NCBI RefSeq assembly: GCF_905171765.1 | Contig: NC_053392.1 | Coordinates: forward strand, 36,960,956-37,024,955 | Direction: 5' to 3' | Source of the DNA: Bufo bufo | Lineage: Eukaryota > Chordata > Amphibia > Anura > Bufonidae | Length of the DNA stretch: 64,000 nucleotides | In this document: positions 11,296 to 22,718 of the stretch, piece after piece | How positions within the stretch are numbered: the first letter of the stretch is position 1 | How the letters are laid out: each line of letters opens with the position of its first letter | Position numbers and translations under genes: made by a program | The notes under the pieces: generated by a model | What the model was told of the DNA's origin: nothing | What the model saw: only the letters and a program-made list of their open reading frames with translations | The model's database searches: none

Positions 11296-13692
11296 GTAAT
11301 AGTTATTTTCTTGTACATAGGAGGCAGTATTATAGTAGTTATATTCTTGTACATAGGAGGCAGTATTATAGTAGTTATATTCTTGTACACAGGAGCAGTA
11401 TTATAGTAGTTATATTCTTGTACATAGAAGGCAGTATTATAGTAGTTATATTCTTGTACATAGGAGCAGTATTATAGTAGTTATATTCTTGTACATAGGA
11501 GCAGTATTATAGTAGTTATATTCTTGTACATAGGAGCAGCATTATAGTAGTTATATTCTTGTACATAGGAGGCAGTATTATAGTAGTTATATTCTTGTAC
11601 ATAGGAGCAGTATTATAGTAGTTATATTCTTGTACATAGGAGGCAGTATTATAGTAGTTATATTCTTGTACACAGGAGCAGTATTATAGTAGTTATATTC
11701 TTGTACATAGGCGCAGTATTATAGTAGTTATATTCTTGTAAAAAGGAGCAGTATTATAGTAGTTATATTCTTGTACATAGGAGGCAGTATTATAGTAGTT
11801 ATATTCTTGTACATAGGAGGCAGTATTATAGTAGTTATATTCTTGTACATAGGAGCAGTATTATAGTAGTTATATTCTTGTACATAGGAGCAGTATTATA
11901 GTAGTTATATTCTTGTACATAGGAGCAGTATTATAGTAGTTATATTCTTGTACATAGGAGCAGTATTATAGTAGTTATATTCCTGTACATAGGAGCAGTA
12001 TTATAGTAGTTATATTCTTGTACACAGGAGCAGTATTATAGTAGTTATATTCTTGTACATAGGCGCAGTATTATAGTAGTTATATTCTTGTACATAGAAG
12101 GCAGTATTATATTAGTTATATTCTTGTACATAGGAGCAGTATTATAGTAGTTTTTTTCTTGTACATAGGAGGCAGTATTATAGTAGTTATATTCTTGTAC
12201 ATAGGAGCAGTATTATAGTAGTTTTTTTCTTGTACATAGGAGGCAGTATTATAGTAGTTATATTCTTGTACATAGGAGCAGTATTATAGTAGTTATATTC
12301 TTGTACATAGGAGGCAGTATTATAGTAGTTATATTCTTGTACATAGGAGCAGTATTATAGTAGTTATATTCTTGTACATAGGAGGCAGTATTATAGTAGT
12401 TATATTCTTGTACACAGGAGCAGTATTATAGTAGTTATATTCTTGTACATAGGCGCATTATTATAGTAGTTATATTCTTGTACATAGGAGCAGTATTATA
12501 GTAGTTATATTCTTGTACATAGGAGCAGTATTATAGTAGTTATATTCTTGTACATAGGAGGCAGTATTATAGTAGTTATATTCTTGTACATAGGAGGCAG
12601 TATTATAGTAGTTATATTCTTGTACATAGGAGCAGTATTATAGTAGTTATATTCTTGTACATAGGAGCAGTATTATAGTAGTTATATTCTTGTACATAGG
12701 AGCAGTATTATAGTAGTTATATTCCTGTACATAGGAGCAGTATTATAGTAGTTATATTCTTGTACACAGGAGCAGTATTATAGTAGTTATATTCTTGTAC
12801 ATAGGCGCAGTATTATAGTAGTTATATTCTTGTACATAGAAGGCAGTATTATATTAGTTATATTCTTGTACATAGGAGCAGTATTATAGTAGTTATATTC
12901 CTGTACATAAGAGCAGTATTATAGTAGTTATATTCTTGTACATAGGAGGCAGTATTATAGTAGATATATTCTTGTACATAGGAGCAGTATGTTCTTGTAC
13001 ACAGGAGCAGTATGTTCTTGTACACAGGAGCAGTATTATAGTAGTTATATTCTTGTACATAGGAGCAGTATTATAGTAGTTATATTCTTGTACATAGGAG
13101 GCAGTATTATAGTAGTTATATTCTTGTACATAGGAGCAGTATTATAGAAGTTATATTCTTGTACACAGGAGCAGTATTATAGTAGTTATATTCTTGTACA
13201 CAGGAGCAGTATTATAGTAGTTATATTCTTGTACATAGGCGCAGTATTATAGTAGTTCTATTCTTGTACATAGAAGGCAGTATTATAGTAGTTATATTCT
13301 TGTACATAGGAGCAGTATTATAGTAGTTATTTTCTTGTACATAGGAGGCAGTATTATAGTAGTTATATTCTTGTACATAGGAGGCAGTATTATAGTAGAT
13401 ATATTCTTGTACATAGGAGCAGTATTACAGTAGTTATATTCTTGTACATAGGAGGCAGTATTATAGTAGTTATATTCTTGTACATAGGAGCAGCATTATA
13501 GTAGTTATATTCTTGTACATAGGAGGCAGTATTATAGTAGTTATATTCTTGTACATAGGAGCAGTATTATAGTAGTTATATTCTAGTACATAGGAGGCAG
13601 TATTATAGTAGTTATATTCTTGTACATAGGAGCAGCATTATAGTAGTTATATTCTTGTACATAGGAGGCAGTATTATAGTAGTTATATTCTT
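11296..13692. repeat. 35/36-bp minisatellite array, middle segment with higher-order period
   Basis: This is the same unit as at 3331-5543. It carries a higher-order pattern: rare variants TTCCTGTACAT (11980 and 12722), CATAGGCGCAG (12059 and 12801) and CATAGAAGGCAG with ATATTAG (12093 and 12835) recur 742 bp apart, about 21 units. Two units with TAGTTTTTTTCTTG lie 71 bp apart near 12150 and 12221. Two shortened units (GAGCAGTATGTTCTTG) sit at about 12980-13020. Multi-unit segmental duplication explains this better than single-unit slippage. Confidence 0.95.
13676..13692. repeat. Target-site duplication of LINE copy 2 (left), perfect 17 bp
   Basis: ATAGTAGTTATATTCTT at 13676-13692 is repeated exactly at 18861-18877, directly outside the LINE ends. 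The base before it differs (T on the left, C of the LINE 5' end on the right), so the duplication is 17 bp. It occupies the same phase of the satellite unit as the duplication around copy 1. Confidence 0.85.
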
Positions 13693-13948
13693 AATCAATT
13701 TTCTTTTTATTGAAGAAAACGCAAATAGTCATGTGACAATTCAATCACTTAAATACCAGACGCAGCTGGACAAATGCTTATTCACTAAGCGCATCAATTC
13801 AAGTGTAGTGGCGACATGACTCAATAACACATTAACATGTGCATAAAAGTAATTTATATGGAAAAATAGAGACAAGACATGGGAAGAGGGGAGGGGGAGA
13901 GAAGGTAAGGGGGGGGTAATAAATGTCTATCATATGCTTCGTGTAAAT

Positions 13949-16900
13949 CTAGAAGTTGCGATAAAGCTTCCAAGGGGACCATGTTTTGATAAACACTGCT
14001 CTAGAGTGAGTCTCCCAGTGTGCAAGCTCCTCAAACCGGTAAAGCTGATCCACCTTCTCGGTCCACATCAAGAGGGATGGAGGAGAATCATTTCTCCATA
14101 ACAATGGAATCAATAGGCGAGCTGCTGTTATAAGCATAGTCGGTAGATTTAACCTTGAGGGGGTCAGCGTGTCATTAGGACACCATAACATTAGGAGCTT
14201 TGCGTCTAATCTAACCTGGGTATTACAGGTCTTATTTATAATAGTTTCGATCTCTATCCAGAAAGGCCGGATCTTTTCACAACTCCACCATATATGAGAA
14301 AGAGAACCAACATCTCCTCCGCACCTCCAGCAACGGTCGGGGATATCAGAATTGATCTTATGTAGATATTCTGGTGTTTTATACCATCTCGTGAGCAATT
14401 TGTAGGAGTTAGCTTGTATCTTAATGCAACGGTTGAATCCGTGTGAGTGTGTGAGGATAAAAGCTTTCGCAGGTTCTGACAAAGTTATGGATAACTCCTT
14501 CTCCCAGGCTGAGAGAAACCATAGATCTGGAGGGGCGGAGGAGAGCAGCTCCTTGTATAATGTGGAGAGAGGCTTCCGCGGGCGTTGGGCTTGTGGAATC
14601 TTCCCCTCCATCCATGAGGGATCATTTGTGGGTCGTGGGATCTTTTCAATAAGCGTTAGGTCCTTTTTAAAGGCCATAATTGCCAAAAAGGAGGCCTTTT
14701 GGACCCTTGGAAGAGCGAAAACTTTGCTCCAATTTAAAGCACCAGACTCAGATATAATATCTTGTAACCTTAAGCTAGATAGTAGGGCCCAAATTCCTGA
14801 TGGTGCAGTGGTGGCGGGATGAATATGGGCCTGAAGCAGGTGCAGGGGGATATTCATACTAGGGAACTTAAGAACTGACGCCTGATATAGTTTGGACCAC
14901 TCTAACAGTAAGCCCTTCCACAAAGGCGAGGCATAAATGTTATTAGCAGTACTTTTCCGCAAACCCCATAAGTCCAGCTTATCTTTATAGGTGAGCATAT
15001 CACACTCCAATTGGGAGGCAAGATTGAGAGGGCGCCAGGAGAGGAGGCTTAGAGCTCTGCTTATCATTGCCGCTTTATAGTAAAGGTATATGTCTGGCAG
15101 GCCAAAACCTCCCAATCTTCTCTCCCGAGTGAGGGCGGTGTACGCTATTCTGGGGGACTTGCCTGACCATACAAATGCTGAGAAGATTCTGCGGACCTCT
15201 ACAAAGAAGGAATGGGGTAGCCAAATAGGTAGTGTTTGAATGAAGTAAAGTAGTCTAGGGACAATGAAGGCTTTAATATAATTCTTCCTTCCAATCCACG
15301 AAATGAACGGAAGTTTTAGGGATTGCAGGTGTGCTCTAATGGATCTAAGTAAAGGGGCTTGATTAAGCTCGTAAAGGTCCTCAGGATTCGCTGATATATG
15401 GGTGCCCAAAAATGGGATTGACTTGGGGGCCCACGAGAATGCCGTGGAGCGTTTGATCATTTCTATGGAATTTTTCACTCCCCTGTCTGCCAGAGACGAA
15501 TCCTACCTGTTCCCTATTAATAATGTCAGGGAGAACCGACTGGATCCGATGAGCCAGAATCTTAGCCCACCATTTCACATCAGTGTTCAAAAGCGAAATA
15601 GGGCGATAGCTCGCGCAGTTTAGGGGGTCCTTATTTTCTTTGTGAATTACTGTGATATGGGTCGATAGCGATTGTGGGGGGAGGGAACCTCCTTGGAGCA
15701 AGTAATTACAAAGGATGTTAAAATGTGGGATCAGGATATGCTTAAAGGTTTTGTAGTAGGAGATGGTAAAGCCGTCAGGGCCTGGGCTTTTCCCGGAAGG
15801 TATGGAGGAGAGGACCTTGCTGATTTCAGAGTCTGTGATAGGGGACAAGAGCTGGGCCGACTGTGATGGGGTGATAGTAGGCAGCTGGAGGGAGGAGAGG
15901 AATTTCTCAGTTGCTTCCCCTATTTGGGCTGGCGAGAGTTGGTTTGGTGGCTCTAAGTTATATAGGTCCCTATAGAAGGCACAAAAGGAATCCGCTATGT
16001 CTGGGGTGCTTTTATGTAGCGTACCTTTGGCATCCTTGACAGCTGCGATAAAGGAATCGGCTTTCTGTTTTTTAACTAAGGCTGACATTAGCCTATTCCC
16101 CCTATCTCCATGAGCATATGACCGAAATTTGGCCCGTAAAAGCAGTTTGGCTGACGTGACATTCAGCAAATTCTTAAGTTTTGTGCGAGCCTCCGAGAGG
16201 TCCGAGGCACATCTAAGGGCTTGCGAGTTTTTGTGCGTTATTTCTAGCGCCTGTATCTGGGAGAGGAGGGCCGCCACTGCTTGGTTCCGCTGTTTCTTAA
16301 TATGAGCCCCTAGAGCTATCAGCTCACCTCTCAGAACCGCCTTGTGGGTCTCCCAAGTGATGATAGGGGGGGAGGGCGCGTCCGGGCCTAGGGGGTTAAG
16401 TGTGAAAAATTCTGTTATGATAGAGGACAATTTAGCGACATGGGAGGGGTCAGAGATAATGGTGTCATTAATACGCCAATTCCATTCCCTCTTTGGGAGG
16501 TCCCGCAGAGAGACGCTCAGGAATACCGGGGCATGGTCAGACAGGGTGATGTTCCCTATGTGGGATCGGGTAGCCCTATTAGCATGGGTTTTAGACAGGA
16601 ATAGATAGTCTAGTCTATGGTAGGAGGATTTAGCAGCTGAGTAGAAGGTGTAGTCCTTACTAGAGGGGTTTGTGGTGCGCCAAATATCTATAACACCTAA
16701 CCTATGTAAGGCGAGTTTGAGGCGCCGTAAGCGTACATGTGTGATGGCGGACTTCCCATTTGAGGAATCTATGGAAGGCTCCAGGGTGACATTGAAGTCG
16801 CCGCCTAGAATCACCATTCCTTCCTTAAAGGTGGATAACAAGCCAAGGGTCTGAACGAGCCAAGCAACCTGCCCTCTATTGGGAGCATATACAGTTGCCA

Positions 16901-17219
16901 GGGTAACAGGCGTGTCAGCGATAGTGCCCTTAACAAACAGGTAACGACCCTCAGGGTCCGAGGAGACAGCAGAATGCTTGAAGGGGAGCTGCTTGTGGAT
17001 CGCTATGCTGACACCCCTGCTAGCCGAACTATACGTGCTATGGAACCATTGGGAAAACCTTTTGGGGGGCAATTTGGGGGTCTTACCCTCTCTGAAGTGG
17101 GTTTCCTGGAAGAATGCTATAGACACTTTATCCCTTTGTAAAAGGGCCAGGATTTGGGACCGCTTGCAAGGCTCGTTCATTCCCCGGGCGTTCAGGGAAG
17201 ATATCACAACGGACGACAT
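13949..17219 (-). pseudogene. LINE ORF2 with reverse-transcriptase core deleted
   Basis: ORF2 starts with MSSVVISSLNARGMNEPC. The APE-type endonuclease is intact by motif: FFQETHF, TVYAPNRGQ, LGGDFNVTLEP, YTFYSAAKSSYHRLDYLF and SDHAPVFLSV. The RT begins normally (GKSPGPDGF, YRPISLLNTDVKWWAK, NREQVGFVSGRQG) but then jumps near 15440 to sequence equivalent to the post-catalytic FLGTHIS region. About 170 residues, including the FADD catalytic motif seen in copy 1, are missing, and the frame shifts. The downstream frame (15478-13949) carries WIGRKNYIKAF and a C-terminal CCHC finger, CWRCGGDVGSLSHIWWSC, then ends at WKLYRNF. The endonuclease could in principle still be encoded; reverse transcription could not. 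Confidence 0.9.
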
Positions 17220-17693
17220 TCTGTAAGTGAGAGAAAACAATCAGCATCTACATAGCCTCTAAATGACATCTGACTACAATGGGGAGGGGGAGACACAAGA
17301 GGGAAGGAGGGGAGACAAACGGTTAATGAACATAACAATAGTGCAAACAATTCTTGTAACAGAAGCTCCACTGAGCACCTGACTGTGAGGCGACCCTTTC
17401 TCATCACGGCTACCAGCCGGGGTCTGTCAGGTGGGGGGTCCCGCAGAGCTAAAGAGGGCCAATGACTGACCATCAAAAGGGGAAGGGTGACCCGTAGGTA
17501 AAGCCGGGTTAACCCCTGCAAACTAATGTGAGAGCAGGGAGTGGGAAATGACCAGACCATGGTAAGAACCATAAAAGCCTGGAAGAAGAGGGATCCATTA
17601 CTAAACAATAAACAGACAATAAGGCACAGAGTCCCGTATACTTAGAGTGAAACTGGAACAGAAAACGCAGAGAACCTCTTCATGGTCCTATAT

Positions 17694-18759
17694 TCAGGTC
17701 GGAGCTTGAGCAGAATTTTCAGCCCTGGTTTTGGGCCCTTTTCTTGTGCGGACGGAGCGCCATTCACCCGCATGGGGTGGCGGTAAGGGTGGGTCTTCTA
17801 GATCCGCCGGCATCCACGAGGGTATATCGATAGGGGTTAACCCCAGCTGGAACCAGCTAGCCTGTAGATCCGTCGGCGAGCGGATAGTGATTTGGCGTCC
17901 GTTTTTAAGGACTGCAATGCCAAAAGGGTACAGCCACCTGAATGGAGTGGCAGCAGCTTTAAGGGCGTCTAGGAGTGGGCGAAGAATACGCCTTTTAGCC
18001 AGTGTGGATGGGGCCAGATCTTGGAAAAACAGGACTGGCGTACCTTCATGCTGTAGCTGCTCCGCTTCTCTGCTGGCTCTCATCAGTGCGGCTGTATCGA
18101 CATAGCTGAGGAGGCCGCAAATTACATCGCGAGGAGGATCTGAAGCTTTCGGTTTTGGGCCTAAGCGCACGATGTATGCGCTCGATTATTATCCGATCCG
18201 ATTTTTCGGCACCCAGGATATTCGCGAATATTTCGCGAGCAACTTTATCAAGCGCCTCACTGGCAATCGATTCCGGGAGGCCGCGAATCCTCAGGTTCCT
18301 CCTGCGGCTGCGATTCTCCTGGTCTTCAATTCTTAGAAGAGCTTCATTTAGCAGGTCGGTGTGTAATCGGATTACATTGTATGACTTCTCCTCTCTTTGC
18401 AGAGCAGCTTCCTGTGCGCTCTCCAGGTCAGACACCCGACACCCCATATTCCTCAGGTCTTCCTTGATTTCAGGCAGATCCTTTTTTATAGGGGCTAGTG
18501 CTGAATTAAGCACTTCAAGAAGTGCAGCTTTAGTAAAGGATCTCCCCTGTCTGCGCGATTTGCAGGTTGAAGCATCAGAGACACTCCCGGCATCTGAATC
18601 CTCCTCCATGTCAGATAGCTGAGCCGGCGCCATCTTAGGTGTCTCAGCCGACCGGAGCTTCGGCTGTTTTCTTAGAAATTGGTCCATATCTGGTTGTCTG
18701 GACCGAACTGGAGTGGGATCTGCTGGATCCTTGGATCTATCTTTACCCACTTTGCCCAT
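17694..18759 (-). pseudogene. LINE ORF1, single frameshift
   Basis: ORF1 starts MGKVGKDRSKDPADPTPVRS, collinear with the 318-aa ORF1 of copy 1. The first frame covers the basic N-terminus, the helical/coiled-coil part and RRRNLRIRGLPE. Around 18150 the reading shifts, and the C-terminal half continues in another frame with EPPRDV-equivalent DPPRDVICGLLSYVDTA, FQDLAPSTLAKRR, PFRWLYPFGIAV and GRQITIRSPTDLQ. Joining the frames is not attempted here. The divergence from copy 1 (for example NMAPSAAPD versus KMAPAQLSD) indicates a different subfamily. Confidence 0.87.
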
Positions 18760-18860
18760 TAGAGCGGTGCTGTAAGCTGATTATAGGGGTTAAAACACCG
18801 GCAAGGTTGAGGAGCTCAGAAACTAGCAGCCATTCAGCTACACAGCCAGGCTCCGCCCCC

Positions 18861-19420
18861 ATAGTAGTTATATTCTTGTACATAGGAGCAGTATTATAGT
18901 AGTTATATTCTTGTACATATGGGCAGTATTATAGTAGTTATATTCTTGTACATAGGAGCAGTATTATAGTAGTTATATTCTTGTACATAGGAGCAGTATT
19001 ATAGTAGTTATATTCTTGTACATAGGAGGCAGTATTATAGTAGTTATATTCTTGTACATAGGAGGCAGTATTATAGTAGTTATATTCTTGTACATAGGAG
19101 CAGTAATATAGTAGTTATATTCTTGTACATAGGAGGCAGTATTATAGTAGTTATATTCTTGTACATAGGAGCAGTATTATAGTAGTTATATTCTTGTACA
19201 TAGGAGCAGTATTATAGTAGTTATATTCTTGTACATAGGAGGCAGTATTATAGTAGTTATATTCTTGTACATAGGAGCAGTATTATAGTAGTTATATTCT
19301 TGTACATAGGAGCAGTATTATAGTAGTTATATTCTTGTACATAGGAGCAGTATTATAGTAGTTATATTCTTGTACATAGGAGCAGTATTATAGTAGTTAT
19401 ATTCTTGTACATAGGATCAG
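18861..19420. repeat. 35/36-bp minisatellite array, right segment
   Basis: This continues the array seen at 3331 and 11296, with about 16 units. It begins with the right copy of the 17-bp LINE target duplication and ends at GGATCAGTAGTATATG near 19420, where the unit phase is lost. The three segments together make about 5.1 kb of satellite. Confidence 0.95.
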
Positions 19421-19424
19421 TAGT

Positions 19425-19636
19425 ATATGTCCATACATTACACCATGCCTCTGCTCTTTTGTATATATATAGCTTTTTTCTTCAGACACTGTTATATTTT
19501 GCCTGAGGAAGAGACCTCAGTTGTCTCAAAAGCTTTCTATGTAACATCATTGCTTCTTATTTTTATTAGCCTTAAAAAAAAGCACAGTAAGACAGTCCTA
19601 GAATTTTTTATTCTTTTTTTCCATGTCCCTGACAGG
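19425..19636. repeat. Retroelement-like 3' fragment, family not assigned
   Basis: The sequence includes CTGAGGAAGAGACCTCAGTT followed by GTCTCAAAAGCTTTC, an arrangement seen in the 3' tails of dispersed vertebrate retroelements (possibly Penelope-like). It then runs into T/A-rich sequence. No coding part remains. The LTR element begins directly after it at 19642. Confidence 0.3.
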
Positions 19637-19641
19637 CATGG

Positions 19642-20269
19642 TGTAACGGGGTTCCGAAGGTGCACTCAGTCCCCCATTACCCGCAGACCTGTTGCTTAGC
19701 TTTGGGAATGAGGATCTGTGTTTTACCTCATTCCCAGGGCGGCGTTACTAGCTGGATGGCTCCCTGCTCCTAAGTCTGCCTTGAGCGCCGAGCTGATCAC
19801 TCAGTGCTCGACTGGTTGGTCTGTCGGTCATGTGACGCTGGCCACGTCACATGACCCTCACTCCCCACTATAAATACAGGCAGCCTGCTGGCCACAGGTT
19901 GCCTGTTAATTTAGGTTCCACCTGTGTTTTGGTATTTCCTGGCGTACTTACCTCCTGCTGAATTCCTGACGATCCTCTGCCTGCTCCTTGTGTACTTTGC
20001 TGCTCTCCTGGTATTTATGACCCCGGCTTCTCCTGACAATTCTCTGCTTGCTCCCTTTGTACTTTGTAGCTTTCCTGGTATTCACTCGGTCCGTTCACGT
20101 CCTGTTGTTTGTCTGTCTGTCATCCCTGCACTTATTCCAAGTTAGGGATTGCTGTCTAGTTGTCCCCTGTCATTAGGACTCGCGAGGCAAGTAGGCAGGG
20201 CCAGGGGTAAGGGTGGAGAGCAGTGGTCACTTCCCTTCCCCCTGTGTGTGTGTGTACGCGACCGTTACA
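19642..20269 (+). repeat. 5' LTR of the Ty3/gypsy element
   Basis: This 628-bp LTR starts TGTAACGG and ends GTTACA. It contains a TATAAATA-like box (CACTATAAATACAGG, about 19866) that probably marks the promoter. It has an extra 67-bp partial duplication relative to the 3' LTR. No primer binding site follows it. Confidence 0.9.
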
Positions 20270-20287
20270 GATTAACAGGCCCAATAA

Positions 20288-21184
20288 CCACTGTATTATG
20301 AATCCTCTGCCTACCACCCTGAGAGTAATGGGCAGACTGAACGCCTTAATCAGTCTGTCGAGCAATTCTTGAGGTTGTATGTTGCTGATGACCAGCAATT
20401 ATGGGTGAAATTTCTTCCATTGGCTGAATTTGCTTTGAATAACCGTGTCAATTCTTCTGCTGGGGTTTCACCTTTCTTTTGTAACCATGGTTTCCATCCC
20501 CGTTTTCATTCTGGGTCATCCGTCTCCTCCTCTAACCCTGAGGCGGATAGGCTCTCTTCTGAACTGTGCGCAGTTTGGGCCCAGGTTCAATCGAACTTAG
20601 AAAAGGCTCAAAGTTCTCAGAAACTCAAGGCCGATAGGAGACGTTCAAGGGGGGTGAATTTTCAGGTTGGGGATAAGGTATGGTTGTCTTCTAAGAATCT
20701 CTCTCTTAAGGTAGATTCTAAAAAGTTTGCTCCTCGTTTTATTGGACCATATAAGATCACGGAAGTGATTAACCCGGTATCTTTTAGGTTGGAGTTGCCC
20801 GAGTCATTCCACATTCATAATGTGTTCCATAAGTCTCTACTTAAAAAATATTTTGAACCGGTAGTACCATCGAAAGCCTCGCCTCCGCCGGTTCTTGTTA
20901 ATGATGCTGTCGAGTATGTGGTGTCTAAAATAGTGGATGTCAGGAAGGTGCGTAATTCCTTGCAGTACCTGATTCACTGGAAGGGGTATGGACCTGAAGA
21001 GAGATCTTGGGTACCTGCCAGGGAGGTTCATGCTCCTAGACTTGTTAGAAAATTTCATTTAGAACACCCTGAAAAGCCATCGCCTGTAGTCTTGGGTCCG
21101 GTGGCCCCTCGTAAAAGGGGGGGTACTGTAACGGGGTTCCGAAGGTGCACTCGGTCCCCCATTACCCGCAGACCTGTTGCTTAG
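20288..21184 (+). pseudogene. Ty3/gypsy pol fragment: integrase C-terminus and chromodomain
   Basis: The reading is open from 20288 and contains SAYHPESNGQTERLNQSVEQ (end of the integrase core), FLPLAEFALNN and GVSPFFCNHGFHPRF. The GPY/F-like part has VGDKVWLSSKNL, FIGPYKI and FHIHNVFHKSLLKKY. A chromodomain follows: VEYVVSKIVDVRKV, LQYLIHWKGYGPEERSWVP. The frame runs through the polypurine tract into the 3' LTR and ends at 21184. Catalytic integrase D,D and all upstream pol domains are absent, so this is a remnant. The chromodomain is typical of chromoviruses, where it steers integration; here it is not part of an active enzyme. Confidence 0.9.
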
Positions 21185-21687
21185 CTTTGGGAATGAGGAT
21201 CTGTGTTTGACCTCATTCCCAGGGCGGCTTTACTAGCTGGATGGCTCCCTGCTCCTAAGTCTGCCTTGAGCACCGAGCTGATCACTCGGTGCTCGACTGG
21301 TTGGTCTGTTGGTCATGTGACGCTGGCCACGTCACATGACCCTCACTCCCCACTATAAATACAGGCAGCCTGCTGGCCACAGGTTGCCTGTTAATTTAGG
21401 TTCCACCTGTGATTTGGTCTTTCCTGGCGTACTTACCTCCTGCTGAATTCCTGACGATCCTCTGCCTGCTCCTTGTGTACTTTGCTGCTCTCCTGGTATT
21501 GACTCGGTCCGTTCACGTCCTGTTGTTTGTCTGTCTGTCATCACTGCACTTATTCCAAGTTAGGGATTGCCGTCCAGTTGTCCCCTGTCATTAGGACTCG
21601 CGAGGCAAGTAGGCAGGGCCAGGGGTAAGGGTGGCGCGCAGTGGTCACTTCCCTTCCCCCTGTGTGTGTGTGTACGCGACCGTTACA
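21127..21687 (+). repeat. 3' LTR of the Ty3/gypsy element
   Basis: This 561-bp LTR is nearly identical to the 5' LTR apart from scattered substitutions and the missing 67-bp duplication. It is preceded by the polypurine tract and followed by CATGG. From 21693 to 22718 no gene or clear repeat is recognised. Confidence 0.9.
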
Positions 21688-22718
21688 CATGGTCTTTTCC
21701 CAGGACCTAGTAAAGGAGAACAGTTTGGTTGTCAGTTTAGCGGAAACTTTAAGAACTTAGAAGTTGCAAAGTAAATAATGAGGCATGGTTGTTGAAATAA
21801 ATAGGAGAAGAAGTGGAAGTATTGCCAGTCTGATTCGCATTTTGCAGAATGTAATTAAATATTCACTCATCTCTTGTTAGGAGCCAAAGTACAGCTAGGA
21901 AGAAAATAAGACAGAAGTAAGTGAAGGGTTGTATGCATATCTCTGATTTGTGACAGGAGCTTGGGTCAAGACAGAAGCCATGAACATTTCCCGGAGCACA
22001 CATGTAGCAAGCCTGTTATTGCCGAGTCAGGTCTTTATTAGTATTCTTGAACTTTTTGGGAAGCTCTTGACCACCCATAAACAAAAAAGAACCGTACAGA
22101 GCAGTAATTACAGCTTGCTGCGCTGTGAGAATGAGATGTAAGTAGTAGTTGTAGAGCAGAGAGTTGTAGTTATCACTTCTTACTGGTGGCCACAAAGACA
22201 TCTATAAGTGCTATATATGCTGAAAATGACTACTTACCAGTCCAAAAGCTGAATGATCTCCCGCCTCCTCCTGTTCCTCCAATTGATGGAGGGAGCCATC
22301 ATTAATCCAAAGCCTGATGGTCCTGCTAATCTAATATACAAAGTGGCCCAAGTCCAAAAATAACCCAATGACTTGGCTGCTTCAGTATCTATTTGTGGAG
22401 GATTGCGGGAGCGTCAGGACAATGCCAGTTCAGCACCAGCAAGCTTTGTGCATGTTATTTTACACACATCGTTTTTAAGGGCCCTCTTTTAGATAATGGA
22501 CAGCTATTATCAATGACTCCAACTGAGCAGAACTCTCTACTGGAGTAGGACGTAGTCTAAAATCCCCTTTCTGTCTCAACCCAGGCTGCGGCTGCCATTC
22601 TGTTCCTTTGCCATGCTGTACACTGAAACACTGCTTATTCTTACTGTTTGCAATACTGTGTTCTTGAGTTCAGGGAAATTAGAGACTGTAAAGGGCCTAG
22701 TGATTACTTGCACCAATA

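Larger units (their letters stand above)
13693..18860 (-). mobile_element. Full-length-ended L1/Tx1-type LINE, copy 2
   Basis: This 5.17-kb minus-strand LINE has the same layout as copy 1. The 5' end at 18860 reads GGGGGCGGAGCCTGGC, followed by a 100-bp leader, ORF1 with one frameshift (18759-17694), ORF2 (17219-13949) and a 256-bp 3' UTR ending AAAATTGATT without poly(A). It is about 580 bp shorter than copy 1, accounted for by loss of the reverse-transcriptase core near 15440. Its ORF1 and ORF2 are clearly diverged from copy 1 at the protein level, so it is a separate insertion, not a local duplicate. It is younger-looking: ORF2 survives as two long open segments. Confidence 0.93.
19642..21687 (+). 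mobile_element. Internally deleted Ty3/gypsy (chromodomain) LTR retrotransposon
   Basis: Two near-identical LTRs (19642-20269 and 21127-21687), beginning TGTAACGGGGTTCC and ending CGACCGTTACA, flank only 857 bp of internal sequence. CATGG is duplicated on both sides (19637-19641 and 21688-21692), proving insertion as a unit. The internal part lacks a primer binding site, gag, protease, RT and RNase H. It holds only the C-terminal integrase and chromodomain region, then a polypurine tract (AAAAGGGGGGGT) before the 3' LTR. The 5' LTR is 67 bp longer owing to an internal tandem duplication near 20017-20085. Confidence 0.93.

Noticed and set aside
5544..18860. The two LINEs as one tandem duplication of an inserted element plus flanks
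   Set aside because: ORF1 and ORF2 of the two copies differ much more than the satellite flanks do, and the copies have different internal deletions and decay, so separate insertions fit better.
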